A DNA stretch of 64,000 nt from Siphonodentalium dalli (taxonomy: Eukaryota; Mollusca; Scaphopoda; Gadilida; Siphonodentaliidae), in NCBI GenBank assembly GCA_032622095.1, contig CP136061.1:193448369-193512368 (forward strand), written 5' to 3'. Position 1 is the stretch's first letter. Every line of letters starts with the position of its first letter. This document shows positions 11,766-23,170 of the stretch, piece by piece. A model generated the notes under the pieces. The model ran no database searches and had not been told where the DNA came from. It saw nothing but the letters and a program-made list of their open reading frames with translations. The position numbers were made by a program, and so were the translations under genes.

Positions 11766-13528
11766 GGGACACACTATAAAGTGTATGCCGAGGCCGAGGC
11801 CGGCTCCAAATAAAAGGTGTAAACGGGGTGTTATATGGCGTTTGGTTCGTTGTTTCTCAATGGATATTAATGAAATTGGGTGTATATGTCCGGGTTGGGA
11901 CATGGAATACAATAACGTTTGAATTGTTTTTAAATTCACAAATTTATTGATTTTATTCAACTTTTTCGTTCTGAAACACACTATAAAGTGTAAACGGCCG
12001 GCTCCAATTAAAAGGTGTAAGCGGACGTGATGTCGCATTGTCTTCTTTGTTTATAAATGGATATGACTGAAATTTAGTACATATGTCCGGGTTATGACAT
12101 GGTATACATTAACTTTTGAATTGTTTTTAAAATAAAAATATTCTTGATTTTATTGAACTTTTCGTTCTTTCGTTCTATAAAGTATAGCGGCCGGCTCTAA
12201 TTAAAAGGTGTAAGCGGCTTATGTGCTTAGCGTTATAGGTATAATCGGATTAACTAATTGGCGACTCTAGACTATTGTGTTTTGGGGCATTTGAGGTTTT
12301 GGCGAAATAATAATTTAAATACATTTATTTTAAATGATAACTTTATTTAATAATTATGCATATATATAATAAACACATAAAATATAATAACATACATGAG
12401 ACATACAAATATGATTAGGCCTAACAAAAAAATTATCCGTGTTTCTGCTAACGGGACCTGTCTTGGGTAGGGTAGGTATGTAGGGATTTAAAAAAAAAAA
12501 AATATATTTTATTTTTTTCACAACCCACTCGGAGGTGCTCCAAGCTGTATTTATGATATTTTGACAACCGAGTGGTCATAAACAGTCTTAAATTTTATTC
12601 CAAAATAGAGGGAAGGAAGATTGGATAGATAATTAGATATACACAGGTGCCTGAGTATTACAAAATAATATATAGTGGGCCCATGTATCACAGTGGTCTC
12701 TTCGCCGTTGGAAACATTGTAAATTCATTTTTCTCCAAACATTCTACAAGATGGCCCATAAGTTTCTTTTGATCAAAATATTTCATCCCTATTTTACCGG
12801 TGATGCAAAATTCTACTAAGAACGCTATTGCAAATAAGCCACAATAAACGGAATTGGTTTGCTGAACATTTGCACTTGGGGGACATGAATTGTCGTATTG
12901 AAATACAATTGTCCAAGTTGTATTTCCAAAGATGCAGACAACTTGTCTGCGAATAGACTATCTAAAAGGACTGGTGTATGCCTACGTGATTGTTATTGTC
13001 CATCACAGAAAGCACCCAGTGTTCAGTGCCGGTATGGTGGATTTGTGCAGAAGGCTTCTTGGCAGGATCAAATCGTGATAAATATTGCCAGGAATTGTTT
13101 GGTCCATCGCAATAGGGCGTCAGAGCTCTGTTTGTTGCAAGCCGTTTATTTGTAGATATTTCTAAATTAGTATTTCCCCAAAAACCTCAAATGATACAAA
13201 ACACCCAAGACTAATAGTCTAGAGTCGTCAGTTAGTTAATCCGATTACCTATACCGCTAAGCACATAAGCCGCTTACACCTTTTAATTAGAGCCCGCCGT
13301 TTACACTTTATAGTGTGTTTCAGAACGAAAAAGTTGAATAAAATCAATAAATTTGTGAATTTAAAAACAATTCAAACGTTATTGTATTCCATGTCCCAGC
13401 CCGGACATATACATCAAATTTCATTAATATCCATTGAGAAACAACGGACAAAACGCCATATAACACCCCGTTTACACCTTTTATTTGGAGCCGGCCTCGG
13501 CCTCGGCATACACTTTATAGTGTGTCCC
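11766..13528. mobile_element. Long-TIR transposon, 8-bp target duplication
   Basis: Ends GGGACACACTATAAAGTG (11766) and its complement (ending 13528), flanked by identical 'gctttttg' (11758-11765 and 13529-13536). The arms are long, roughly 340-540 bp, and built from subrepeats that each begin with 'actataaagtgta'. The left arm has three (near 11770, 11979, 12176) and the right arm two, so the arms are unequal. The unique centre (about 12300-13185) has an 85-residue plus frame at 12898-13155 with two Cys pairs (CPSC and C..DCYC) that I do not recognise; treat it as unsupported. GG-type ends with 8-9 bp duplications occur in Merlin, but the family is unassigned. Confidence 0.8.
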
Positions 13529-13974
13529 GCTTTTTGACAACTCCGTGTACTTCGATTGCACGTCCCCGGCCGGCATGGCGCGTCCGGTACCGGTACCTCT
13601 GAATATGACGATATTCGATTGAGCGCCAATCCTGATTCTGAATAAGACAGAATACAGAGTAAGACACTACCGGTACATAAAGTAGATTGTCATTAATACA
13701 TTGTAAATTGCTATTTATGTCAGAGACTCAGAGTGGACAGAAATAATGTACTATATAGGCTAATATGCTTTTTATCCGCCATAGTCTATGATATGGTCAG
13801 TAATATGTGTTACATCACGCTAGAATTTTTCATCTGATGGCTCCTTTAAATCGTCTCAAATTTTTTACCGAAATAAGGATAATTATTAATATTAAGAGTC
13901 TTAATTGGTCTAAACAGTTTATATTACACTAAACATTCGTTGGAAAATTAAATTATAAAAAAATAAATTCAAGT

Positions 13975-14037
13975 GGATGTATATCTGGATAAATGTACGT
14001 CCAAGTAAGTTACTTGGACGTATTTATCCAGATCCAC
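13975..14037. repeat. Short palindromic hairpin
   Basis: Arms 'atctggataaat' with 'acgtccaagtaa' and their inverse meet almost without a spacer near 14007. The left arm carries 2 extra bases. It would extrude as a cruciform; probable mini-MITE. Confidence 0.75.
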
Positions 14038-14409
14038 ATTTAGTAGTTCTGCTGGACCACGATATTTTTCAACTGACCGTTGACAATGTGTCTAGCTTGA
14101 AATTTGTGTAAACCACCTGATGTTGCGTCAATACAATTCTGTCTTCTTGTGTAAGTTCCAATACCTTTGCTGAGGAGCAATTCATATCTGGTTTTACCAC
14201 TGCAGTTACACAATTGTCGAGCCGCCAGATAATTTATGGGGGCACAGAACGATGATGGTTCTTGGAACGGCATGGTCGGGATGGTCACGAGAGGGGTGAG
14301 AGGAAGATCACTTACATTACATGTAGAATGCGGCACTATGTATTTATGTGTATTGACTGTTAATGCAACTGTGCAACGAGATGGTACACTATTATATGGT
14401 AATTATTAA

Positions 14410-15134
14410 AGGCATGCGTGGATGGCCTTCGCGGTGGGTATGCTGTTAAAATAGCCATGCACACCAGTTAATATTGCCATAAACAAAAATAATATTAAAA
14501 TATACATATGTTTTTCTTATAACAATCATAAATATCGCGTAAATAGTATGTTATATTGTCAAGTTCATACGCTGGGATATGTAAACAAAAGCCATGTTCT
14601 GTAACTTTTTTTGCTTTTGTTTCCATAACAAGGCGTTGAACTTGACAATAACATATACTATTATACGCGATATTTATGATTGGTATTTATAAGAACAAAG
14701 CCGGTCTATATTTGAATATTATTTCTATTGATGACGGTTTAAAGGGGTAGGCCTACTGTACAGTAAATCCGGTCATTTATGGTATTATGTGACCATCCTC
14801 TTTTATACTCAACAGAATATATGCAAAAAGTGAATGAATTTGAGCAATGGATGAGTGCAAAATACATGCACCCATGTGCTCTATGAACGATGCAAAAAAC
14901 ATGGCACTTATATATAATTCAAATGAATTTATGACTCCACTCATAAAGTGCACATTCATCATGAGTGTATTTAGCACTCAATCATGGCTCAAATTCATTC
15001 ATTTGTTGCATATATTATGTTGAGCATAAAAGGAAATGGTCCCATGAATGGCCGGATTAGGGTAGCCTACAGTCCCCCTTTAACTGATTTGACTATTTTA
15101 ACAGCATTACCCACCGCGAAGGTCACCCGTGCCT
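14410..15134. mobile_element. TTAA-target DNA element, copy A
   Basis: TTAA flanks (14406-14409 and 15135-15138) with inverted ends that start AGGCA and share 'cttcgcggtgggta' and 'gctgttaaaatag'. It holds an internal ~60-bp-arm hairpin (about 14527-14690; aatcataaatatcgcg / cgcgatatttatgatt) and a second TTAA element (14743-15079). Relatives are at 56774-57295 and 60580-61030. TTAA duplication is shared by piggyBac and Kolobok; no transposase is present to decide. Confidence 0.75.
14743..15079. mobile_element. TTAA MITE nested inside another TTAA element
   Basis: TTAA flanks at 14739-14742 and 15080-15083. The element is one long imperfect palindrome: 'aatccggtcatttatgg' on the left answers 'ccatgaatggccggatt' on the right, and 'gaatgaatttgagc' answers 'gctcaaattcattc'. 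About 337 bp, no coding capacity. It inserted after the host copy did. Confidence 0.75.
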
Positions 15135-15202
15135 TTAACATTCACCCGTTTTTTTTACCGCGTCTGGTCTTTTGGGGTTGGTATTTAGTAGTATTTACAT
15201 TC

Positions 15203-15956
15203 ACAGACATGACAATTGGAACTTATTCCCTATTCCTTATTCCTTATTTTCAAAAATGTCGCTTTCGACCGATTTGACAGCATGGGTGGGTGGCCCGCCC
15301 CAAATACCACCTAGAAACACCCCGACCCCCCACCCATCACCCCCGGGGGTGCCACCCCGAGGGGGGTGAAAATGGGGTATGGACCATTTTCGAGCACGGT
15401 AAGGATTTCGACTGATTTGACGGCATGGGTGGGTGGCCCGCCCCAAATACCACCTAGAAACACCCCGACCCCCCCCCCACCCATCACCCCCGGGGGGTCC
15501 CACCCCGAGGGGGTGAAAATGGGGTATGGACCATGCATTTTCGAGAACGGTAAGGATTTCGACCGATTTGACGGCATGGGTGGGTGGCCCGCCCCAAATA
15601 CCACATAGAAACACCCCGACCCCCCACCCATCACCCCCGGGGGGTGCCACCACGAGGGGGTGAAAATGGGGTATGGACCATTTTCGAGAACGGTAAGGAT
15701 TTCGACGGTGGTATTTGGGGCGGGCCACCCACCCATGCCGTCAAATCGGTCGAAATCCTTACCGTTCTCGAAAATGGTCCATACCCCATTTTCACCCCCT
15801 CGGGTGGCACCCCCGGGGGTGATGGGTGGGGGGTCGGGGTGTTTCTAGGTGGTATTTGGGACGGGCCACCCACCCATGCCGTCAAATCGGTCGAAAGCGA
15901 CATTTTTGAAAATAAGGAATAAGGAATAGGGAATAAGTTCCAATTGTCATGTCTGT
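15203..15956. mobile_element. GC-rich fold-back element, 8-bp target duplication
   Basis: Inverted ends ACAGACATGACAATTGGAAC, flanked by 'ttacattc' on both sides (15195-15202 and 15957-15964). Inside are three direct ~138-bp GC-rich units (cggcatgggtgggtggccc / ccaccccgag) and then the same unit inverted. The fold-back arms are therefore unequal (about three units against one). Seven overlapping frames on both strands here are translations of the repeat. Fragments of the same family occur at 26020-26122 and 43672-43712. Its GC content contrasts sharply with the surroundings. Confidence 0.8.
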
Positions 15957-16408
15957 TTACATTCCTAGTTATGTAATCAGCCTTAAAACTCAACCGGAAT
16001 AATGTATGTCATGTATATGTAGAAGTTAATCTTCGGACTGGCCCGTACCGTGAGTTAAACATACACCCACTTCTATTAGATCTAATTGCGATGGTGTCCG
16101 CGACATAGACCACACGGTTACGGAACAACCCCAAAAAGATTGACATTCAACGACGGTCTAATATTATGCAATGTATCAATGGGAACACGGGTTCGAATCC
16201 TTCGCTATCAATTATAATCAACTCTCACAGAGGGTGTATATATATGCATTAATATTATGATCTATTATACTATAAACTGTATATACCTGTCTGTGTTAAT
16301 GCACACCAAGTTTACAAATCTACAACACAAACGGGACAGTACTCTACTTAACTCCTTTACAGAATGGAGTTATCTCTCTTTTAACAGTTTCGCATTCCTC
16401 AGCGAGAC

Positions 16409-17391
16409 ATGAAGGTAAATAAGTGCAGAATTGTTACTTTGTTAATGTATTTGATATTTATTTGGTCGCTATTATTCTGTGTATCACATTTTCAGTATTT
16501 ATCAAAGAAGGATAAGCTTCCTACGGTGGCTCAAAGATATGATTTTCCACTGGCGCAAAGTATCTTGATCCACACAATGCTTTCTCTTGGCACATGGAAC
16601 GCGACTGGTATTCTTTCGTCTGCGTGTTATCTCAGTAATTTTCTTGATAAACTGAACTTGGATATCTGTGGCATCAGCGAGCACTGGTTATGCGATGCAG
16701 ATTTACCTTACTTTCGCCACATTAACTCAAAATATGACTTGTTTGCTGTATAGCGACTTTTCTCAACGTCTCCCTTGGAAACGCGGGCGTTATGCTGGTG
16801 GCGTATGCCTCATGTGGAATCGCGATAGGCTCGGGGGCAGAGTAACCCCTCTTGACATAAATGATGATCGCATTATCGGCATACAAGTAAACATGGGAAG
16901 GAGATCTATTTTCATATTCATCTTCTGTCTACGAACTATACTGTAGCATTTTTCCGGGAGAAGTTGGTTGACCTCCGTGATACATATAGTGTTCTCGACA
17001 AAGTGGTTTTTATGGGCGACTTTAATGCAAGCCTTCAGCGTGATGATGCGCGTGCCAAATCATTTAAGAAGTTTTTAGACAATAAGTTTATCTCTGTCAA
17101 TGTCGTGTCTTTTCCCCTGAATATCCCTGCAACACACGTTCCTGCCATGGGCTATATATCCTGGTTCAGTGATCGATCACATTGTCGTCTGATCTTATTT
17201 TTCATTGCGAAATTCTGGATGATGATGCAATCAATGTGTCCAACCATAGGCCCATTTACGTCACGATGAAGTACGATGACTATACATATACACCTCGAAG
17301 TAGTACAATACCAAGCCATAGTACATGTAAGTTCAGTTGGAAGAAATTTAAGCTAGACACTGTAATGCAATTGTCGTATCAGTCAGAATAA
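16409..17391 (+). pseudogene. LINE endonuclease domain, frameshifted
   Basis: 'LGTWNATGI' (about 16585) is the first beta-strand with the catalytic Asn, and 'DICGISEHWL' (about 16660) carries the catalytic Glu. After a frame change come 'RYAGGVCLMW' (about 16785) and 'VFMGDFNA' (about 17000), the DxN motif; near 17240 'SNHRPI' carries the catalytic His. At least three frame changes separate these blocks, so no single protein could be made. The first open frame starts at 16409 with a hydrophobic stretch not typical of the domain; the true start is uncertain. Confidence 0.8.
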
Positions 17392-17439
17392 TTAGCTACA
17401 TGCATCGTTACCACAAGATGACGTAAATAACAAGCTGAG

Positions 17440-18659
17440 TTGGATACATTTTATGAAAACATAGTTAACTCTATCACAGTTTCTGCTCAGAATAATATCC
17501 CAAAGAAACGTTTTAAGAAGTTTCTTAAACCTTACTGGTCGAAAGAATTAAGCTTACTTCACAAGAGTATGCGATATCACAGATCTGTTTGGATTTCGGC
17601 TGGTAGGCCAATTAACGATGCAACTGGTTTATATCGCTGTTATAAGGATGCCAAATGCTCTTTCAGGCGCCATACCGGAGGGCATCAACTCATTTTCTTC
17701 GCTCTTTTAAAGATGACATAGATAAAAGCGCTGAGTGTGATCAAGATACTTTCTTCAGACTCTTCAACGCGAAACGCAAATCATTAGGGACACTTGGTAG
17801 CACACACTTCTCCTTTCAAAACTCGATATAGTACGAGAAACCCCAGATATTCTTGAAGCTTGGGCTGAATACTATTATAAAAAAAATTCCACATCGTTAA
17901 CGGATCCTAAGTTTGATGAATCACATTTTAACCATATCAACCAATTTGTAGAAACTGAATCGATGAAAAATTCAACATGCCCATTAGACGGATTGTTAAC
18001 TTTTCCAACTAATATGAAGGAAATCACATCTCTTTGTCGCACTTTAAACCTCAACAAAGCAGCTGATACAGATGGTGTAAATTATGAGCATATTATCTTC
18101 GGTGTTGAGGCTCTTGCCCGCTGCATTGCTACCTTGTACAACTACTTCTTCCAATTTGAACATATACCACTTGGTGCTAAGCGTGGTTGTATAATATCTA
18201 TATATAAGGGACACCCTAAACCAAAAGATTCCTCTGATAGCTACAGAGCAATTACTCTGTTACCAGCAATATATAAACTTTTTGAGAAACTCTTATTATC
18301 GAGAATGGAGAAGTATACTGCAGCATATGCCTTTGCCATTGAAGTTTATTCCTTGCAGAATGGGTTCCAGCGGGGCATAAGTTGCAACATGTCTTCTTTT
18401 CTTGTAACAGAAAGTATAGCGTATACATTCGAGAGACAGAGCAAACTGGTTTTTTTACCACTTGTTGAACAATATTAGCTGTTGCATTAAATACCAAGGT
18501 GGTTGCTCTAGGTGGATCCCAATGCTGCAAGGAACAAGGCAGGGAGATACCTTCTTTTATATTATATATATCAATGATCTTTTGTCAAATCTAAAGTCAT
18601 CGGGATATGGCTTTTCGATGAAAGGTGCAAATTGCACGTGTCCAACGCGTGCAGATGAC
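17440..18659 (+). pseudogene. LINE reverse transcriptase, N-terminal half
   Basis: The linker 'KPYWSKELS' (about 17530) leads into the RT. 'LNLNKAADTDGVN' (about 18047) is the fingers block, 'DSYRAITLLPAIYKLFEKLL' (about 18235) motif 2 and 'QNGFQRG' (about 18358) motif 2a. 'MLQGTRQGD' (about 18520) is motif B and 'YINDLL' follows. The ADD of motif C is at 18654-18659. Between 'TFERQSKL' (about 18430) and 'LNNISCCIKY' (18462 onward) the palm motif A with the first catalytic Asp is missing: a deletion of several dozen codons with a frame change. The frame before ADD reads TR, not the usual aromatic. Confidence 0.85.
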
Positions 18660-18765
18660 TAGTCCAAGTCTTCTTGTACTAAAACCAGCTAAGATATTGG
18701 GATGGCGATGCTGGCATCGCCATCCCAATATCTTAGCTGGTTTTAGTACAAGAAGACTTGGACTA
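18660..18765. mobile_element. 106-bp perfect palindromic MITE in the RT active-site motif
   Basis: Two 52-bp perfectly complementary arms (tagtccaagtcttcttg... / ...caagaagacttggacta) meet at 18712/18713. The host sequence 'gcagatgac' is duplicated exactly on both sides (18651-18659 and 18766-18774), a 9-bp target duplication. The duplicated bases encode the Ala-Asp-Asp of the reverse transcriptase palm. Perfect arms suggest recent insertion or recent copying by fold-back. A 9-bp duplication is usual for Mutator-like elements, but the element carries no other family mark. Confidence 0.92.
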
Positions 18766-18801
18766 GCAGATGACATGGCACTTTTCTCTTTAACTGCATA
18801 T

Positions 18802-19628
18802 ATTTACATACACCTAATATTTCCTCCGATTCCCCCTTAGCGTTACGGTAGACACGCCCCCGTATTCAATGCGTTCATAAACCTATGCACGCAACGTGAC
18901 GTCACTTCCAATGTCGTTCATAGGTTTATGAACACATTGGTCCCGGAAATGACTGGGGATTGTCGGACATTGCCGACTGCTTGGGTATCTATATAGTACG
19001 TCCGACTTTGGCAAGAAATTTATTTTGGTCTATAATCAGTGTTGTTGCCCGGTGTTACTGAACGTTGATGTTCAAAAATCCCGTTACTTATCATTTTCCT
19101 TACCGCTACAAATATTACCCCCAACCTCCTGCAACCTCACAAATATATCATTATGGTAGAACGGCGGGTTGTCGATTTCTTATCCACAGCCGAAACTTAA
19201 TATTTAGTTTCAGTTATCATTCTTGAAATCAACACGTCTACATTAGTTACTAGCTAAACAAGACATGTGCAGTTTGTCATATGTGTATACTAAACTGTGA
19301 AATTGCGTTTTTTTCCGTTCTTCAAGAACGGATTCTCAAAATGTTTGGTTTTCCAAAAAACGAGGATTCGCACTTTCTGAACTGAACTCCATGCGTTCAT
19401 TTAAATAGATGAATAAATAGTGGGAAAGACAGACAATCCTAGTTCATAATGAATTTAAGTATATAAATATAAATAATAAACGGCGGATTCAACGTGGTCA
19501 TGGGTTTTGACCGCGATAAAAAATCAGCAAACTCCGCATGAACCCCTTCGGGGTTCATGCAGTTTGCTGATTTTTTCTCGCGGTCAAAATCCCATGACCA
19601 CATTGAAACCGCCGTTTATTTCTTATAT
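18802..19628. mobile_element. Insertion of ~820 bp within the RT coding region
   Basis: The LINE frame stops after 'ADDMALFSLTAY' (to 18801) and resumes with 'ELQSLVDICVEYSLKWRY' at 19629. Removing the insert restores fifteen residues between ADD and DIC, the usual spacing. Up to 4 bp (atat) may be duplicated. Inside are an imperfect hairpin at about 18867-18946 (cgttcataaacctatg / cataggtttatgaac) and a long palindrome at 19480-19619 with ~68-bp arms (aaacggcgg / ccgccgttt) and a ttc loop. No terminal inverted repeats of the whole insert are obvious; it may be composite. Confidence 0.7.
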
Positions 19629-20525
19629 GAACTTCAGTCTCTTGTGGATATATGTGTCGAATACAGCTTGAAATGGCGTTATAGATACAACCCAAACAAA
19701 ACCCATATCCTTGTTTTCAATGAAAGTGCTAACGCAGCACTTAAGCGTCATAAGAACTGGCACACGTCTTCTCATGGCCTAACATAAACCGACAGTGTTA
19801 CTCATTTAGGTATTCCGCTTGAGAAATATAAGTTTCGCTCAAAACTTGTTGACAATATTTACACAAAAACGAAGAACGCTTTTTTCTCTTTGGCTAATGA
19901 TGGCCTGCATGCAGGCGGTGTTATACCCCAGCGAGCTCTCTCTCGATTTACAAGTCCGTGGTCTTACCACGAGGCTTATACGGTAGTGAATTTTTGTGTG
20001 GTCTCTCTCAATCGGACACTGTTCAACTAGAGAAAGTACACCGTATGTGCCTCAAACTTATACAAGGTCTCAAAACTAGGACTAGCACAGACATGGTCTT
20101 GGGCCTGCTTGGTATTCATCCTTTAATCACATTCATTAATTGTAGAAAAGTGTCCTTGTTTTCGTCATTTTGTTTACTCGAGTCTAAAAAAACTGTTAAA
20201 GATGTATTTATCATCAGATTACAGAGCTTTTAATATGAACCCAATACTGCATCGAAGAATGTGTTTTTTCAGGACCTATCCAGTATTCTTGATAACTGGA
20301 GTTTGTCCTCCTATATGTCTCAATATACATCAACATCTCTGTTTCCAGAGAAAACAGTTTGGAAAACCCTATCGAAACAGGGCAGTCATGTTTGGAAATC
20401 TGAATGGTCTTACCGGGTACGCACGAAACCCACCTTTGATAGATTTCGTTTGGTTCATAGCAGTCCAGAATTATCGTTTTTATGGACAGTCTGCCAAAAG
20501 TACCCAGATGAGAAGGAGTCGTTTT
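19629..20525 (+). pseudogene. LINE reverse transcriptase thumb and C-terminal region
   Basis: Starts with 'ELQSLVDICVEYSLKWRY', then 'NPNKTHILVF' (palm motifs D/E), a stop after 'TSSHGL', and 'TDSVTHLGIPLEK' (about 19790) as motif E. A frame change leads to 'LPRGLYGSEFLCGL' (about 19960), 'LGLLGIHPLI' (about 20105), and on to 'CQKYPDEKESF' near 20520. This Tyr-Gly-Ser-Glu block lies just after the RT thumb in many LINEs. Coding ends abruptly at the hairpin of the next insertion. Confidence 0.8.
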
Positions 20526-23170
20526 TAGCTCACCTGAGACGAAGTCTCCGGTGGAGCTATAGTCATCACTCCTCGTCCGTCGTCCGTACATCCGTCCGTC
20601 CACCCGTCCATCCGTCCGTCAACAATTCTTTGAACATCTTCTTCTAAAGTTCCATTGGACCGAATTGGTTCATATTTGGTGTGGATGTTCCCTAGGTGAC
20701 TCTCATTCAGATTTGTTCAAATGAGGTCACTGGGTCAAATAGTTGCGAAAGCAGGGCCACAACTCTATTCCTTCATAGTAATTCTTATAACGACTTCTTT
20801 TCCAGAACCATAAGGCCTAATGGGTTCATATTTGGTGTGGATGTTCCCTAGGTGACTCACATCCAGATTTGTTCAAATGAGGTCACCAGGTTGATTAGTT
20901 GAGAAACCAGGGCCATAACTCTTTCCCTCCATAGTAATTCTTTTAAACATCTTCTTCTCGAATACCATCAGGCCAAATGGGTTCATATTTGGTATGAAGG
21001 ATCATTGGTTGACTGGGGTTCAGATTTGTTCAAATGAGGTCACTGAGTCAAATGTGGGTGGGGCCAGGGACATAACTCAGAAAGAAAAAAATTCAGATTA
21101 AACTCTTTAACCAAAAAAGAAAAGAATAGAAAAGAAATGATATATTAAAAAATAAAAGAATATTTAAAAAAACTGTGGAATTGTTTTTTTTTATTAGAAT
21201 ATTTAAAAAAAAAAAAAAAAAGTGTATTTAACTCCATGGTCAATTATATATATATATTGTTTAACATTTTTTGATAATTGAAAAACTAATGCCATTACAT
21301 TTCTGTAGGTTGTGGCCCCTGGCCCTTCATTCAAGTGCACTGCTTCTGCCACCCTGGCCTGGTCTCAAAAATAAAATTTACTCAAATTCTTGACAGAATC
21401 ATTAATAAGAAGCATTTACTTTGGCTGTAACTGTATATATGCTGGGTATGCCGACACAATCATGTCAATCTTGATATGTTTATAAACATTCCTGCAGATT
21501 TGCTAGATGTCATTAATTCCCAATCTCTCATGTATTGTTCATATCAGGACTAATGTCATTTGCAGAATGAGGTCCCCAGAGGGTGAATTTAGTGATGCTA
21601 TCCCACACAGCGGCCTAGCATCACCAAATTCACCCTCTGGAGACCTCATTCTGCTTAGGCCTCATCTTCTGGGAAGTATCTATAGTATCAAATTAACATT
21701 GTTGTTAGTTACATTTCCCTTCTAGGAAGTTTCTATATCCCATAATTTGCAGAAGATAAATTCATAATTGAGGTGCCCAATGGGTGAACATCACCAACTT
21801 CAACTGGGGAACTTCAATCTTATCCTAGGTCTGCCATAGCAGTTGGGGGGCCCTAGCAGAATGAGGTCCCCAGAGGGTGAATTTAGTGATGGTAGCCCGC
21901 TGTGCGGGATAGCATCACTAAATTCACCCTCTGGGGACCTCATTCTGCAAACGACAGACACACTTTCACACTATTTCAAGGCTTGATTGTATAATACATT
22001 GTGTTGCTTGAGGCCAGGCATGCACAATGTAGGAACAGACACGCTTTTTGTGATGCTATCCCACACACCGGGCTAGCATCACCCAATTCACCTTCTGGAG
22101 ACCTCATTCTGCTTAGGCCTCATCTTCTGGGAAGTATCTACAGTATCAAATTTACATTGTTGTTAGTTAAATTTCCCTTCTAGGAAGTTTCTATATCCCC
22201 TAACTTGCAGAAGATAAAATTCATAAATGAGGTGCCCAATGGGTGAATATCACCAACTTCAACTGGGGAACTTAAATCTTATCCTTATCAGATTTGTGAA
22301 AATGGGATCACAAAGTCAAATAAGGGCAGAGCAAGAGACTTAACTATTTCACTACATAGTAATTCTTAAAATATGTTTTGCAAGAACTATTTGGCTTATA
22401 TAGAATGGAATGTTCTTCCTTGACTGCAATTCAGATTTGTTTTTAAATGGGGTCACCTGGTCAAATAGCGGCCAAGCGAAGGACATTTTCCCTCTTAATA
22501 TGCTTCCTTCACAAGGACCATCAGGTCTATTTTACTGATATTTATGATATGTATGAAGGGTTCTTTGGTGTCTGGGATTCTAATTTATTCAGATGGGGTC
22601 ACCAGGTTAAATAGGGTGGGACCAGGGACATAACTATATGTCTCTATAGTAATTCTTAAAATGTCTTCTCAAGAGAGTTTGGACTATTTAGCTTACATAT
22701 AGTATGGAGGAATCGGGAGGATCCTTTAGTGACTGAGATTCAGATTTGTTACAATGAGGTCAACCTGTCAAGAAATGGCAGGCTATGGGGAGTTAACACT
22801 TTTGTGTCTAATAAAATCATTGAAATACCAAATTCATAAAACATCTACCTTGGAACCACCTGACTGATTGGTCTGACATACATGTATTGTGTTTGGGTCG
22901 ATGGATAATTGGGCTTTAAAACATGTCTAAATGGTTTTAGAAAAAGGTGCTTGTGAGATTGGAAATTTCCAACAATTGAGAAAGTTTGAGGTGTCGGTTG
23001 TGAAATTCCAACCTAAGACTTGGGAATCTGGTGCCCGGTCAGCAGGGGACTTGTTGAGCTGGAGGAGGGGGGTGATCTGTAGTGTACAGTTGGCAATTTC
23101 AAGGTGGATTTTCACCAATCTACATACTTACAGTCTCTCTAGCCACATATCCTGTTTAAATCTACTTCTT
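20526..23170 (-). mobile_element. Pearl-like element (family 5) inserted in the LINE
   Basis: Read on the minus strand the element ends, at 20526-20559, in a strong hairpin (tagctcacc...gagac / gtctc...ggtggagcta, loop gaa). Next to it is a (GGAC/GGAT)n tract (plus-strand ccgtccgt at about 20575-20622). A core of ~150-bp monomers follows (cagatttgttcaaatgaggtca; about 20640-21085 and 22290-22780). A block with three palindromes interrupts the core (21.5-22.3 kb). LINE sequence resumes near 23170 with 'VIMKSADCFGL'. No direct duplication is visible at the junctions. That suits Helitron/Helentron-type insertion, but the 5' end is not fixed to the base. Confidence 0.65.
21555..22290. repeat. Three palindromic units within the family-5 element
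   Basis: 'gcagaatgaggtc...ttcaccctctgg' hairpins occur at about 21563-21653 and 21858-21950, and a half copy at about 22048-22110. Each centre is 'tatcccacacagcgg'-like. The spacer 'cttctgggaagtatctata' through 'ggggaactt' is duplicated (21660-21830 and 22125-22290), so the block grew by a direct duplication of about 455 bp containing one hairpin. Confidence 0.7.

Noticed and set aside
15172-15993. Seven overlapping ORFs on both strands
   Set aside because: All are translations of the inverted and direct GC-rich units of one fold-back element; Pro/Gly-rich and mutually complementary.
16085-16208. tRNA-like sequence with 'gggttcgaatcc' and a possible attgcga / tcgctat acceptor pairing
   Set aside because: Too long (124 nt) for a tRNA unless it has an intron; the T-stem pairs poorly and no anticodon arm is convincing. 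At most a tRNA relic.
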